Source: Bugula neritina
Lineage: Eukaryota > Bryozoa > Gymnolaemata > Cheilostomatida > Bugulidae
Reading direction: 5' to 3'
Assembly: GCA_964035545.1 (NCBI GenBank)
Contig: OZ037765.1
Coordinates: 24,546,504 to 24,610,503 of the forward strand
Length of the DNA: 64,000 bases
Made by a program: the position numbers and the translations under genes
The notes under the pieces: generated by a model
Told to the model about the DNA's origin: nothing
The model's input: only the letters and a program-made list of their open reading frames with translations
Database searches by the model: none
Part shown: piece after piece, positions 51,489 through 64,000 of the stretch
Position numbering within the stretch: position 1 is the stretch's first letter
Layout: the number at the start of each line of letters is the position of its first letter

Positions 51489-54395
51489 CTACAAAAAGAT
51501 TAAATTTTAATTCATAGCGGCACTACATTAAATTCAATACAGAGAATATACAAACTGCCATCATAACATTAACAATATCACTTGAAGAATTCATTGTAAC
51601 TTTAAGAACAAGTGAGTTAGTAACAGTAGCTAACAATAACAGTAACTCGCTAAGTTCAACTTTAACACTATCATTGTGATTATTTAGCTACTGTGTTAGA
51701 CTTAGTGTAACACCAACAGTAAGTGTAACAGTGACACTAACTTTGACAGTATAACTATAAGTATCAAATTTGTATTATTATCATATTTATATTATCATAC
51801 TCATACTCATACTGCCATAGTGATAGCCATACTTTCACTGATATAATTACTGTTAGTATTACTAACAATTATGAGTATCAAGATAAATATCATGATCATT
51901 TAATATAAATCTGAACATCAATAAAATATCAATATGAGTAACATTTAGACTTAGAGCTAGTCTTATGAATATGATTTGAGACTCAGACTTTGTATCTGTA
52001 TCTGTGTTGAGTCTCTAGACACTCAAGAGGAAAGAGGAGACCTTCACAGAGGAGTGTTATGAAGGCGTGACTTCAGAGATTCTAAGGTCTCGTATTGTCT
52101 TAGGAAGGAAACTATTAAAGTATATGTTAGAATTTGTTAGTAGTGAATGAGGCATATGTCTGCACATGCTACGTGTTAGCATAGATGGACAATTTGTTAG
52201 TTCTTGGAAGGTATTATTAAATTTAATGTAGTGGTACGAGCAACGACTTAGAGTCAGTATGAGTATCAGCATCACCATCAGTATAAGTTAGAGTACAAGT
52301 ATAACTATGAATATGACCATCATTATAGTTACACTTACATTATCACAGTCAGTTTCATTCTCACATTCAGTTTCACTCACTCTCAGTCTGAGTCTCAGTG
52401 ATTCACACATTGACATTCTGCCATTTTGATTCAGTATCAGTATGAGTATGAGCAAGTCACAAAGTGATTGAAGTATTATTGCAATACTTAATAAATTGAT
52501 GCTATTTGTGACACAAAATTTAATTTTGGGGATTAGCTCACATTTCAAATTTAGGATGGTGCTAAATTTAATTCTTTACAATCGGGTCATAGAATTTATA
52601 AAAATCATAAAAAATAATATCGCAATCGCGGGGTATTGGCCTTGACCGTGCTTCAATATACTTTTAATCACTGAGCTGGAACAGACTAATAATTATTGAG
52701 TTCATTGCTTTTAATAATCATTGTACAACGCTAATAGGCCGTTTTGTGTAGAAGCAAAAACATCTTACATGAAGAACTTGTGCTAATTTTACACACATGA
52801 ATTTCGCTAGGAAAGCACCAACATAATTATTATATTTTTATATCTAGGACTAGTCTCTAGCTGGTCAGTGACTGACTACAAATACATGTTTGGCAGACGC
52901 TAGGGTTTATAAATATTGCATCTGTATGTTACAGACTTGCAGTCATATAAGTTCTAGTATACCTGCACCGATATACTGATGTGTTACCACAATACATAGT
53001 CAATGTCAATGTCATACTCATAGTCATAGTGATAGTATCACTAATACAGTAATACTATTAAATAAATATAATTACTATTACTAATAGTAATTATATTTAT
53101 TATAATTGTTGTTAATATTATGGATATCATTAGACATTATGATTATAATTACAATAAAGTGATTATGGGTTTATCATTGTGATTATGATTGTCATTATAT
53201 TCTGATAATGATTATTATTAATATTAGCAATATTATAAAGGCGTTTAAATCTAGGTTTGTAATTATTCATTTACATTTTGATTGTAATTATTATTATGAT
53301 TAATTATTATTTTATAATAATCCTATAATTAAATCAAATGATGAATGAATTTAAAGATAATGATCATCTGCTAGTAGTAGTACTTCTATTAAAAATATGT
53401 TCTTTATCAAGGTTATCATTATGATTATTATGATAATTACCATTGTGATTATTTATTTATCATTAATTGATACATGGTGAATAATATTCACTTATTGTTA
53501 TGTTGTAAATAGAGTTAGACCTTGGGGTTTACAGATATGCTAAGTAGTGGTATCCCATGCTAATATACTAACAGACAACAGTAAATTAATACGACACAAA
53601 GTAAAACTATTCATGCAATTATATTTTAAACATATATTAGTGTGTATATGTATGTACATTGTATAGTGTGTAACTGTATTCTATGTAATGGCATGTATAC
53701 TTTATGTTGGTATTATTATTGTACTAACAGGTAGTATTGTTTATAGAAGCTTCTCCTCTTTAGTCACATCTGATCAGGACAGACTCCAATACAAAAGAGA
53801 TAAGGCATTTAGTTCTAAAGCTGCTACGTCAGTTCAGAAGGCTCTCTTCTTAATTACCCATTATAGCTAGATCGATACTTGACATAAAGGTAAGATAAGC
53901 GAAAGTGTCAATAAAATGTTGTAATCCATAGGCTAGAAGTTCATGTTACAGTGTGCCTTGTACTAAGGTCCATGTGTTCACATATGGGAAAGTTTGTATG
54001 CCGTTAATATACTAATTATTTATATCACTTCTGGCAATTGACTGTATGTCCAGTATCATGAAACATAGCCTCTACATGTGTCTATATGATATTATTATTA
54101 TGATACACTATGTATGGAAATAACAATGTGAGCATTCAATGCTAGACAATATTGAGCCCTTACTAACACTGCGATGTATTATATATTACTGTCAGTTATA
54201 ATATGATGCTTGCATTTTAAACTCTGTCTTTAACCAAAATATCAAACTACGTTCGACTACATTTAATTGAAATTTGAGTAGCCATACTACTTTTTGGTGT
54301 ATGTATATAATGTGCTTATGTTTCATTGCATTGTGGCAACTAGTTTAATATTGCTTATGACTTTATAATACTATGCCATTTTTCAATTTATTCAG
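51489..54395. repeat. Divergent intergenic region between TPK1 and DTWD1, rich in simple-sequence islands
   Basis: 51600-52035 and 52230-52460 carry GTGTAACAC, CATACTCATA and CAGTCTGAGTCTCAG units. 52990-53480 carries ATTATTATGATT and TACTAATAGTA units, with a perfect 41-bp palindrome at 53061-53101 (20-bp arms about a single C). A LINE fragment is listed separately. A small ORF at 53688-53870 starts with one hydrophobic helix but matches nothing I know. Confidence 0.55.
52075..52240 (-). mobile_element. Non-LTR retrotransposon fragment (C-terminal tail of ORF2)
   Basis: The minus-strand translation includes NIYFNSFLPKTIRDLR. This resembles the conserved C-terminal tail of many CR1/L2-like and Jockey-like reverse transcriptases (pattern Y-x-x-SF-F/L-P-R/K-TI-x-x-W). 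The Trp-Asn that normally follows is lost. Only about 50 residues survive. The call rests on this motif and is tentative. Confidence 0.45.
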
Positions 54396-54401
54396 GGCTT
54401 G

Positions 54402-55968
54402 ATGGATGAAAATCCATTCCCTGATTTATTCACACATGATGTTAGCATTATGGATATGGCTAAACAGAGAGTTACGTGTCCAGATTGTGGTAGAAAAAGA
54501 ATGTACTTCTGCTACTCCTGCCGCATGTATGTCAACAACCTTCAAACAGTCATGCCTAAAGTTGAGGTAATTATTTTGTTGTAGCCGCTTCAAAATTTTG
54601 TGTATGGGTATATGCTTTGGTGATTGAATTCTATATAGCTTACTGCTTTTTAACTTGAATATTTTCTTGCAAAATAACTCAAATTGTGTTAATATTGTTA
54701 GCATTTTTTCCAAGTAAAGTGTTGATCAACTACTTATATTTTGTATTACTTAATATATAGCCATCACTCTGAGTAAAAATAAAATTCTGATTTATTGATA
54801 CAGCTCAATACTCTATCAACATTGAATATATTTTAGCTGCCAGTACAGATTCACATTATTAAGCATACAAAAGAATTGGATAGTAAAAGCACGGCTGTCC
54901 ATGCTGCTTTGTTAGCTCCAACCCATTGTCACATTTACAGTTACCCGGATATACCTGAATATAATTCAGAAAGTGTAAGTAAAAGGTTGTTCAAGTTTCT
55001 TTTGATAGACTCAACTCTGTTTTCTTTTTCACCTATGTTATCTAGAATGAAGAGTTAACATTGAAATCAAAAGAGTATTACTTTCTTATATACTGATGGA
55101 CAATGTTAGGAGTTTACTCTCTAACTTATTCTTTCACCATAGTGAGCTTTTGAAGTAGCAATGGACTTATTATGATAGGGCTATACATGAAAATGTTGTG
55201 CAGCTATATGTTGTATTTATCTCTATGTTGTATGTGTTCAAGTGTTTAGAAGACAAATGTACTATTCTGACATTACTTGTATAACATAATCTTTTTTTGA
55301 AAGTATGTAAATTCAAGCCAGTCTGCTTGAGTAAAATGAAAAGTTAAAATTTATAAGTCTTTCGTAATGTCAACCAGCTTGAATTCATGATTATGGTTTG
55401 ATTTGTTGTTCACTAAGAATTTCTGTATACAGGATGTTGTGGTGTATCCATCTGAAGACTCAATGACAGTTGCAGACTGGGCTAAGTCATGGTCTTCTAG
55501 CTCTACAGCTGTTGACACTCCTGGATATCAACAACAACAACCAGCTGTGAGAACAATTATTTTTATTGACTGTACGTGGACACAAACTCACTCCATCATT
55601 TCATCTCCACAGCTCTCTGGTATGACTCCATCACTTTTACCAATCATAGCATCCTGCATCATTATTAGTAATGCTGTATAATATATGGTGTTGTTACACT
55701 GTAGCTTCATGTTGCAGGGCTCGTTAGAATATCCATGTGCGACTATCATACACAGTTCTGGAGGCCAAATGGCGCAAAGAGAGGAACTACTTATTTGTCT
55801 ACTATTGAAGCCATATATTTCTTTCTTCGGGAATATCATACAACTTATCTAAATCTTCCATATGATGCTGAGTATGACAACCTTCTCATGATATTTAAAT
55901 TTATGTTTTTAAAAATTAAAAAGTTTCATAATGGAGGAGATAATCTTAAAGCTTATAGACAAAAGTGA
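54402..55968 (+). CDS. DTWD1: tRNA-uridine aminocarboxypropyltransferase 1 (DTW domain), 4 exons
   Basis: The family transfers the 3-amino-3-carboxypropyl group of S-adenosylmethionine to a uridine in the tRNA D-loop (acp3U20 for DTWD1). Exons are 54402-54566, 54837-54974, 55433-55619 and 55718-55968, giving 246 residues, somewhat shorter than the vertebrate protein. In order there are a zinc-ribbon-like CPDCG..YFCYSC (residues about 25-45), IIKHTKELDSKSTAVHAALLAP, IYSYPDIPEY, the signature DxTW read as DCTW in FIDCTWTQT, FWRPN and the highly conserved LSTIEAIYFFLREYH. TTCAG just before the ATG is a candidate acceptor of a 5'-UTR intron. The linker before the DTW motif is short and Ser/Gln-rich. 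Confidence 0.93.
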
Positions 55969-57033
55969 AACAGCTGCACACCTTGTGAGTACCTGTGTAG
56001 ATTTATAATATGTTATTATTTTATATTTATGTATTTTTAAATATAAATATTAAACAACTAAAATTTTGCTTATGCTTACTTTTCTATTATTTTCTCGAAA
56101 AGATGCTCATCAATGAGAAGTGTGATGATTATTCTTATTGTCTTACCACAAGTTTAAATTATTACTAAGCAGTTATTCGAGAGCACAACTGTAAACTAAA
56201 GCAAGTTAGCCACAGTAATGTACCATAAGGCGTAGCGTGTAGGTGTGCTGTGCAACTGTAGATATGTGTATATATGTGATTCGAGATTGTGCAAAACTAT
56301 GTATAATGTGATATATTGAGAATTATTACATTAGAAAGTTCAGCCTAGAGGTCAGGGTTGTGGATCACAGTCATATAATCTAGAAACCTTGCATCCTCTA
56401 CAGCCAACCAACATAGCGCATGGAATGTCTTAATATTACAGAGCGAGATAAGAACAGAAGTTTACCTCGCAGCCAAGCAAAAGCAATGATACACCAACCC
56501 CTCTACACTAAACTTGTGAGATAATTGAACGCAATATAAATTATACAAAATCCCAATATATCACCAACACAATATTAGGGAATTTTCTTACTTTAATTAC
56601 AATTTGGATGAGACATTATTTGTAACATTCCTAGATTTAGTTAACTTGTCTTAGTTAATATAGCTGAACAATGTAAATGTAATTGAAAAAACTCCACAAT
56701 TACTACAGTTGTAGGTAAAAGAAGATTTTTTTGTCCACAATTTCTGTGGTTACTTCATGTCACCTTAGTAATAAATGATGAGCAAATTTTAATATTGATT
56801 TATACAAGTATATTGACATGATATTTACAAGTCACAATCTATTTAAGAGCACATCTGCATAAATATGAGTAGTGAAGCCTGAATAATATAAAATCCAGCT
56901 CATTTAAAATAAATGAGAATGACAATAGAATTAATATAATGCGTTGTAATATTAGTTTACAAGAATTGGTATAATGTAGTCAATAAGAAAGTCAAATTAG
57001 TAGATAATTTATGATCTGAGAGATAAAAACAAG
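55969..57033. other. Intergenic region between convergent DTWD1 and GPS2
   Basis: This region should hold the 3' UTRs of both genes. AT-rich, with no ORF of interest and no recognisable element. Confidence 0.45.
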
Positions 57034-60000
57034 TTAATAATAAGGGCGGTTGTCTCGAGGGTACTGATTTCTCACAGGGTTTATATTATGGGAACCTGGT
57101 AGGACTGCTCGTGGAGGTGGTGGAGCTCTAGAACTCGAGTGTGATGGATTTGTTGGGTGCATCGGGTACGATGGCACGCTGGCCACAATACCACCTGTGA
57201 GAAAAACCAGTTTTAGTAAATGGTGCATATAACAACCTAATGGAGCAACTATGTGTTTTGTAGAGAAAACAATAAAATATAATACTTCGCCTCAAGCATA
57301 TCAATTTAATTTCAAATTTAAAGATTATTTCATTTATGAGATTTCGTACATCAGCAAGCATTGATTTATGACTTGAAATTGCTAGCAGAACTAAATAACA
57401 CAATTTATTTCAGTGCTATTCAAATTTTTTATGCTACAAAACGTTGAAGCTGACCTCTGTATGCAAACATAATATTGTCTTAATATTGAAGCTTATGCAA
57501 GCACTTTACCTTTTGTGGGGTTCAAAGCACGCCTTGGTGCTGTCAGCTGGGGCCCTCTAGAGTTATCTGCGACATTATGTGGGTGAACTTGACCTATATT
57601 GTGACCTAAAATTTGGAAAACATGAGCATTATTATAGTAAATATTAATCTAGAATTTTCATTACAGCTACAACCAACTCGAGTTGCAATCAAAGATCTAT
57701 AATTATGCTTTATAGAAGATCAACACTAAGACTACTCATGCCACTCCAATAAAATGTCACAACACACATATTGAACATTCAAACTTGCACACAGCATGAC
57801 TACCATTGCATTACTAACGGTTAGGGTAGTTGTCAGATGAAGACTTTTGAATAGCAGCTTGTGACTGAAGCTTCACCATCGACTTATTGCTACCTTGAGG
57901 TTGATGGTGAGGATATGGGGAGTAAGATTCCTGGCCAGGTGGTTGGTATTTGCCACCTCCATAAATATTGCCTGCAGGATTATTCTATAAAAACATATAC
58001 CTGCTGTAATCATATGAGTAATAATCCTCTGACACTTGGCTAATCGTACATCTTTCAGGGAAAATATTCATTTAGCCATTCAAGACAGTTGCATATTATT
58101 AGAGCTAGATATACTAGTGTCGTCTCAATCCACAGCCAAATCAAAAACCGGTGAAGGTACATTTCACTCACACTTAGTTAGAATTTGATAGGAATAAGTT
58201 TGAATGATTAGACATGGCCATCTTATGCAATCCATTACTTACAGAGTGTACTTGATGTCCAATAAGAACTAGCAGTCTACGTCAGTACTAACTTCTATTT
58301 TATAACCTCTTAAATAAATACATGTATTCAAAACCCAAAATCGCCATAAATTTTTTTAAATCAACCAAAGGGAAATTGTAAATAAAACCTAAAAAAATGA
58401 AAGTGCATTTTATCATAACATTTCTTAAATCTATTCTAAATATATAACCAGAGTTGGAAGACTCGTAGTAAATAATTATGGTAATATAACTTGTAGACAC
58501 ATAATTATGGGTTTCAATTATTCATTTATTTGACAAGAGTAAGTAGCTTCAAGAACACTCTCAAGTGCTGATGAATTACATTAGAATACTGTCTAATAAT
58601 TTCACACAAATGCAGTTACACAGGTTAGTTGACGCGAAAAATTGTATGGATATACAAGATCGTTTGGCACAGTAAAAAGATATATGCTCCATACTGTTAA
58701 AAGTAATGCAGTATTGAGAATAAGTAATGAGAAAAATCAAAAGTTTAGTTCACAATACCTGATGAAACTGGAAAACATTAGCCCCGCCAACATTAGGTGC
58801 TGGTGAAGGACTCCGGCGTTTTACAGAGCTGGTAGTTGGTGGGGGTGCAGTGTTATGGCCAGATGCAGAAGGCTAAAAATAAAGCCAGGTTTTGTCTATG
58901 AACAACAGATAAATTCTGTGATATACAAACTAGAAAACAACAGTATTTATACTGCATTTGTGGTCAAACCTGTGGCAAAACATGGTGAGGAGCATGTTTA
59001 AACATTACAGGTCGACCCATATGTCCAGTACCACTAAGAAAATGTATAGCAGGATTAGGCGCTCCTGATTGACCACCAGTCAAATATAGCTGAGTTTCAT
59101 GCTTCTTTTCATTGACTTTCTTAGTGTTTTCGGTTTCTAATATCCGTTTCAGCTGAGCAAACAATTTAGACTTTTCCTGTATCAAATACATCAGATATTA
59201 TAGTACTAAGACACAGAATAAACAAAACGTATATCTATCAAAAAACATTCTAACTGTTTTAATCACAAATTGTAATTATTCATCAAATACTTGTGTTACA
59301 TTTTCCAACAATATTGAAGAGACTTCAATAGTTGCTTACTGCCTGTCATCACTAAAAGTTCTGAAGAGTTACTCAAACGTAAATACGTGTGCACCAAAAA
59401 CGTATTTTATATTAAAGGAAAGGAAATAAAAGCATTCTTTAAAGTTTCAAAAACACTTTGTTTGATATTATTGTGGAAAGTATCTTTACAGTGTAAAAAA
59501 CGCTATGTATCGAACAAACGGTGCAAGTTGGCAGAAAATCTTTCGTAAACAATGAATTATAAACACCGTTTATTTTATTAAGCATATGTGTACAGAACTG
59601 TATCAATGAAAGATAAAATTCTCCCCAATGTAATTGAACTACCTTCCGAAGATCTTCTAATTGTTTTTCTAATCTAATAAGTTCATCTTTTGTTCGTTGA
59701 AGAGAATTTTTGTTTTCATTTTCCAACTTTTTTCTTCTTTCTACTTCCTTTCTTTGTCTTTCCAGAGCTAAATCAGCTTCCTTTTTTAAAATAAGAGAGC
59801 AATACTTTTAATAAAATTGAGGTTCTAGACATTACAATCTACTATCAGATTTTCATATTTCACCTGACAAAATTACCCATTAATAGTAGACAAAGTTGCC
59901 AACTATTGTACAACCTTTACAATTGTTAGTACCAAAATTCAAATGCCCAATACTTGGTAAGCAAATTATTTTTAAAAACTAAAAAATAATATTTAGTCAC

Positions 60001-60313
60001 ATCATAAACTGTCAAGAAAAATAAACAATGGAAATCAATTTTAAACTGCTAATTTTAGAACATAACTAATTTAATTATTGATGTATATCGATAATTGTTC
60101 GGTTATATACAGAAGAAACCCCTAAGTTTTAATTTCAGTAGGGTGAAGAAAACTTATATGTAGCAAGTAAGCAAGTAAGCAAGTAGCAATGTTGTAATGC
60201 AGGCTTTGCGATACCTGTTCTAATTTTCGTTTTTCTCTTTCTCGCAATATATGCCGTTTTAAAGCCTGATACGTAGTGCGAGTCATTTTTCTTCTTTCTA
60301 TAAGAGCTGGCAT
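57034..60313 (-). CDS. GPS2: G protein pathway suppressor 2, NCoR/SMRT corepressor subunit, 7 exons
   Basis: GPS2 is a nuclear subunit of the NCoR/SMRT-HDAC3-TBL1 corepressor complex and also restrains ubiquitin-dependent inflammatory signalling. Exons in coding order: 60313-60215, 59780-59643, 59176-58970, 58872-58759, 57984-57819, 57605-57510 and 57194-57034. Together they encode 326 residues, almost the length of human GPS2. The N-terminus MPALIERRKM..ALKRHI..EREKRK and the following Lys/Glu-rich coiled coil (ERQRKEVERRKK, LIRLEKQLEDLRK, LFAQLKRIL) match the corepressor-binding region. The C-terminal two thirds are low-complexity and rich in Pro, His, Gln and Ser, as in the family, and end DNRPYY. 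All introns are GT-AG. The gene is convergent with DTWD1. Confidence 0.9.
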
Positions 60314-61790
60314 GATGTTTGCTATAAAGAAAATTAATATTACAGATGAAAAATAACCCCTGAAATAAAAGTTACAGTTACGATTTTGAATCTTGCAATA
60401 ATTGTAATTAAAGTTTATCTTTCATAAAGTACAATTAATAAATGACAAATTTTAAGGCAAAGAGATTAGTTGAATGTTTGAACGATCAGATCGACCTGTA
60501 CATATATTCATATTCATGTTGTCTTTGATATTGATATATCATAGCCGTCATATAAGCCATAGCTATACTCATGGAGTCATGTTTTATAATTCATATTTAT
60601 TATTAATTTGAATATTATAATTATTACTACTATTGGTGTTTCTATTATTATAACTATAACTATAAGTATAAGTATAAGTGTAAGAATTACAAAATCATCA
60701 GCATTAGCCTACTATGACTATCAAAATCACTGTGATTAAGATTACCACAGTCTCTATCACCATCAGCATCACTCTAATTATATGAGCATGACTATCACTA
60801 TGACATTACTATGAGTATGACTATGACTATGAGTAACTCAGTATCAGTATCGCTGACAGTGAGTGTGACTGCAATTATCACATTCATTCATCACTGTGCA
60901 GTGTAACACTAACTGTATGTAAACATCAAACTCAAAGCTAATGTCACTCAAAGTCAACTGTCAATGTTACTGCGAAACTGAATGTCTCAAAGTCAATCTC
61001 AATCTAAATCTGCGACAGTGTGAGACTGAGTGACACTGGCCGTGACTCAGACTGTGAGTTTGTCATTTTGATTTTATTTCTTTTTAGCTTTTAAAACTTT
61101 TGTGACTCCATCAAATACTAAATTTATTACCAATAGTAATACTTACACTAGTTACTTCCAATATTTTACAGTTAACTGCTAATTTATAGTAACAATACCA
61201 GTTTTACCATTACTAATAAAACATCGATATCGTAACTAGAATAAATTCGACCTTCAAAAGTTAGGTTGGCGTTAAAATGTAGAACTTTTCTTGAATCACA
61301 AAACAGTTAGTTAGCCGTTTTTCACTAAACATCAGAGCAATTTGGGGGAAAACACGAAGGTCATTGTCAAAGTGCACTTTCTATGTTGAAACACCGAGGC
61401 TATAGAGTATTGTTTCCACGCCTTTGGCATAGAGTTGTCTCACCTAATAATTTTATGAATCTGCAGTGGAAGCAGCTCTTCAAGTTCATTCCTTTGCATG
61501 GAAGTCGTCAAAAGAAGACTTTTTATTTTAATAATAACTAATAGTAATAGTAACACTGTGTAACCACGGTAAACTTCACGTCTCACCATTAACGGATTAA
61601 TTTTATTACTTTATAGTCATTGTCTTAACTCACCTCGTAGAAAAGAAGCTCTGTTGCCTGTTGCACTTTGACATCAATTTTTAATTTGCCTGAGGCTTGG
61701 GTTTACTTTGGGTTTAGGGCTAGTCATACTAATACTAAATTAAAATTTAATACCAATACTAATAGTAATACTATTCCCCCTCTCTCTCTT
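60314..61790. repeat. Intergenic simple-sequence DNA upstream of GPS2
   Basis: From about 60520 to 61080 the sequence walks through ACTATAAGTATAAG, ATGACTATGACTATGAG, AGTGTAACACTAACTG, GTCAATCTCAATC and GACAGTGTGAGACTGAG units. 61720-61770 repeats ATACTAATAGTAATACTA. No gene is seen. The GPS2 promoter must lie at the left edge. Confidence 0.6.
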
Positions 61791-62388
61791 GCAGTCAGTC
61801 GATACGACTATGACTGTTTTATGGATTAGGCTTAAATTTGGTTGCAGCTCTCCACGCAGCTCTGTTGTCAGCTGTCTGCTGCCATGAACTCAAGTTTATT
61901 GCTCTCCATTTCATATTCCTCTTAGCAACATCTTTAAGTCTGAGTCTAGGTCGCCCTGTATTTCTTTTACCCTCTTTCAGCTGAGAGTAGAGCAATTGTC
62001 TTGGTAGCCGGCTATGTTCCATCCTGTGCACATGGCCTAGCCATCTCAAGTTCTTTTCTATAAGGATGTCGGCCATGCTTGGCAAATTGGCACGTCTTAA
62101 TATTTCTTCATTCGTAACTTTGTCATACCATTTTACAGCCATTATGTCTCTCAGTTGCCTCATCATGAAAGCGCTTAGCTTCTTCACCTGTGTCCTGTAT
62201 ATTGTCCATGTTTCTGCTCCATACAGCAGGCTTGAGAGCACCACCGCTCTGTAGACTTTACACTTTACCCTGATGGATACATGTCTGTTGTTCCAGAGTC
62301 TCTGCTGTAGCTTACCGTAAGCCGCACTTGCTTTGCCTAGTCTGTTCCGTAGCTCTTTATCTATTTTTGCCGTACAGGAAACAATGCT
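61791..62388 (-). mobile_element. Non-LTR retrotransposon, 5'-truncated 3' end of reverse-transcriptase ORF
   Basis: On the minus strand about 190 residues read openly, from SCTAKIDKELRNRLGKA through YGKLQQRLW, VVLSSLLYGAETW, MRQLRDIMAVKWYDKVTNEE, LRWLGHVHRM and KRNTGRPRLRLKDV, to a stop at 61819. These blocks are the C-terminal domain typical of many invertebrate LINE reverse transcriptases. The upstream finger, palm and endonuclease parts are missing, so the copy is truncated at its 5' end. Both edges touch TACTAATAGTA-type simple sequence. The reading frame is still intact, suggesting a relatively young insertion. Confidence 0.85.
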
Positions 62389-63303
62389 ATTACTAATACT
62401 AATAGTAATACTAATAGTAATACTAATGCCAATGGTAATTGATAATGATCATAATTATTTGTTAAATTTATCAACATTAGTTATTAGACTTCATTATTAG
62501 TTATTTACTTATTATTTATTACTATTAGTATTACAGTGAGTATTAATTGGTATTCTAATTCGGTATTTCAGTTTGTAGTACTAATACAGTGGTACTGTTT
62601 GTGTTGCCAACAGCAACTGTCTCTGACTCTCTCAGTTTAAGTCACACTCACTGTTACTGTTAGTGTTACACTTGGTGCTTACAGTGTTAGTGAGTCTCAT
62701 TATGGTTCTGGCAGTCAGAATCTCATGATCCTGGACATACTTATAAATTATAATTATACTTCGTTACAGTGATACTCATACTGAGTCTGATGATCATACT
62801 TATACTGATTCTCCTGATGATAGTCACAGTAATATTCATACTCATTATGATTAAGTGATTATTATTATGAGTATGCTTCATAGTCGTACTCAACCTGATA
62901 CTTGATAGGCGTGTTCATAATCCTAATGATGGTCATCACTATGACTATGAGCCATCAAATATTAGCTCTCAGTTTCAATCTTTCCTCAAAATTGGCTTAT
63001 TAAAGTACTAATAGTAATATTTGTGCAACTACCTAAATATCTCCTAGAAAACTTTAAGGAATAGTCTTGCCTTTATCCAACAGTCAAACTGTCAGATTGT
63101 TCCAGGTAGTTAGGTCAAAAAAATGAACTTTTAGGTGGGCACAACTCTTAATAATAAATTGAGAATCATAGATATAGGAAAAATGTCTGTTGGCTAATTT
63201 GAAAATTTAGATGGATTTGCAAACTATGTTACTGATATTATTTGTTTACTAACATTACAAATAATTAGCGGTTATATTTGAAGACAGAAAATTTTGTTGT
63301 TGA
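62389..63303. repeat. Intergenic simple-sequence DNA upstream of PIGL
   Basis: 62389-62560 is ATTACTAATACTAATAGTAATACT-type. 62640-62950 is GTTAGTGTTACACTTG, ATACTCATACTGAGTC and ATGATTATGAGTATG-type. GTTGTTGACAG at 63298-63307 is a likely splice acceptor, so PIGL probably has an upstream UTR exon here. Confidence 0.55.
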
Positions 63304-63329
63304 CAGGGTCATAATGTGAAGCAAATCAC

Positions 63330-64000
63330 ATGGAGACAGTCAGCTTGCTGATCATCTTTGGTGGATTGCTGGCTCTACTGATAGTATTTTTTATATCTAG
63401 CAAGCTTCAGCCAGTCGGCTCCATTACCCAACACAAGTCTGTGGTAATTGTAACAGCTCACCCTGACGATGAGTGTATGTTCTTCGGACCTACAATAGTC
63501 AATCTTATACATCAGAATATTGAAGTTCATGTCCTTTGTTTGTCAACAGGAAACTTTTATGGAGAAGGAAAAACACGAGTCAAAGAACTTTATGCTAGTT
63601 GTAAAGCCTTAGGTGTAGATACTAACAAATGTAGCACAATTGATGATACTAGTCTAGCTGATGGAGACACTATATGGAGCAAAACTCAAATACAGTATTA
63701 TGTAGCTGAATACGTTCAATCTCATAATATCTCAGCAGTGGTAACATTTGATGAAGGGGGTGTAAGTGGTCACCCCAACCATATAAGTATTCCAGTGGCT
63801 TTAAGTAATAGTCTTCCAAATTTGACTTTATATAAGCTCACATCTGTCAATATATTCAGAAAATACATTTCGATTTTTGATATAATAATTGCACTTATCT
63901 TAGGAGAGGAGATATGTTGGCCACCTTGGCAGTTATTGACAGCTCCATTTGTAGCAATGGCCAAACATAAAAGCCAGCTCATGTGGTTTAGATATTTGTA
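63330..64000 (+). CDS. PIGL: N-acetylglucosaminyl-phosphatidylinositol de-N-acetylase (partial at the window edge)
   Basis: Catalyses the second step of GPI-anchor synthesis at the cytosolic face of the ER, removing acetate from GlcNAc-PI. The open frame from the ATG runs 223 codons to the window end, without an intron. Residues 4-23 form an N-terminal membrane anchor (LLIIFGGLLALLIVFFI). The LmbE/PIG-L signature AHPDDE is at residues 43-48, with the metal ligands His, Asp and Asp. LCLSTGNFYGEGKTRVKEL and GVSGHPNH follow, the latter supplying the third metal-binding His. About 30 C-terminal residues should lie beyond the window, judging from the family length near 250. Divergent from GPS2 at about 3 kb. 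Confidence 0.95.
   Translation, partial: METVSLLIIFGGLLALLIVFFISSKLQPVGSITQHKSVVIVTAHPDDECMFFGPTIVNLIHQNIEVHVLCLSTGNFYGEGKTRVKELYASCKALGVDTNKCSTIDDTSLADGDTIWSKTQIQYYVAEYVQSHNISAVVTFDEGGVSGHPNHISIPVALSNSLPNLTLYKLTSVNIFRKYISIFDIIIALILGEEICWPPWQLLTAPFVAMAKHKSQLMWFRYL

Noticed and set aside
53688-53870. 60-codon ORF starting with a hydrophobic helix, between TPK1 and DTWD1
   Set aside because: It resembles a small membrane protein, but there is no recognisable family, no splice context and no conservation evidence. It is not called as a gene.

Overview
This is a gene-sparse, AT-rich piece of an animal nuclear genome. It holds six recognisable spliced host genes in a landscape dominated by transposable elements and simple-sequence DNA. 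A bacterium or virus is excluded by canonical GT-AG introns, spliced housekeeping genes and several retrotransposon classes. An animal is indicated by GPS2, a corepressor subunit known from animals and close relatives. Intron-rich genes, Copia, Ty3/gypsy and hAT-like elements and protein divergence would fit an early-branching marine invertebrate such as a sponge or cnidarian. That placement is inference only.

Layout. 1-330 has no gene. 331-2865 is a complete-ended but internally deleted Copia retrotransposon. 2866-13800 is intergenic, with tRNA-derived SINEs, islands of short self-complementary repeats, a perfect 535-unit CAG tract (8228-9832) and a CA-rich microsatellite. 13892-21577 is a 13-exon eEF2-like GTPase gene. 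22511-33359 is a decayed Ty3/gypsy element. A 2.9 kb insertion splits its 5' LTR, and between pol and the 3' LTR it carries an extra, apparently spliced zinc-finger ORF. 33376-35338 is a giant foldback element of hAT type with an 8-bp target duplication. 37842-46972 is the V-ATPase V0 subunit a gene (20 exons), tail-to-tail with thiamine pyrophosphokinase on the minus strand (47538-51461). DTWD1, a tRNA acp3U enzyme (54402-55968, plus), is tail-to-tail with GPS2 (57034-60313, minus). PIGL (GPI biosynthesis) starts at 63330 and runs off the window.

The host genes belong to unrelated housekeeping processes: translation elongation, organelle acidification, thiamine diphosphate synthesis, tRNA modification, transcriptional corepression and GPI anchoring. 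They alternate in orientation and show no operon-like logic.

The points most worth a second look are: the 1605-bp uninterrupted CAG tract; an eEF2 whose switch I is shortened and whose diphthamide loop reads HRGDSQ; a 29-bp duplication of an eEF2 exon start that creates a decoy splice acceptor leading to a stop; the intron-containing zinc-finger ORF inside a gypsy element; the foldback element; and the dispersed islands of perfect palindromes built from TACTAATAGTA.
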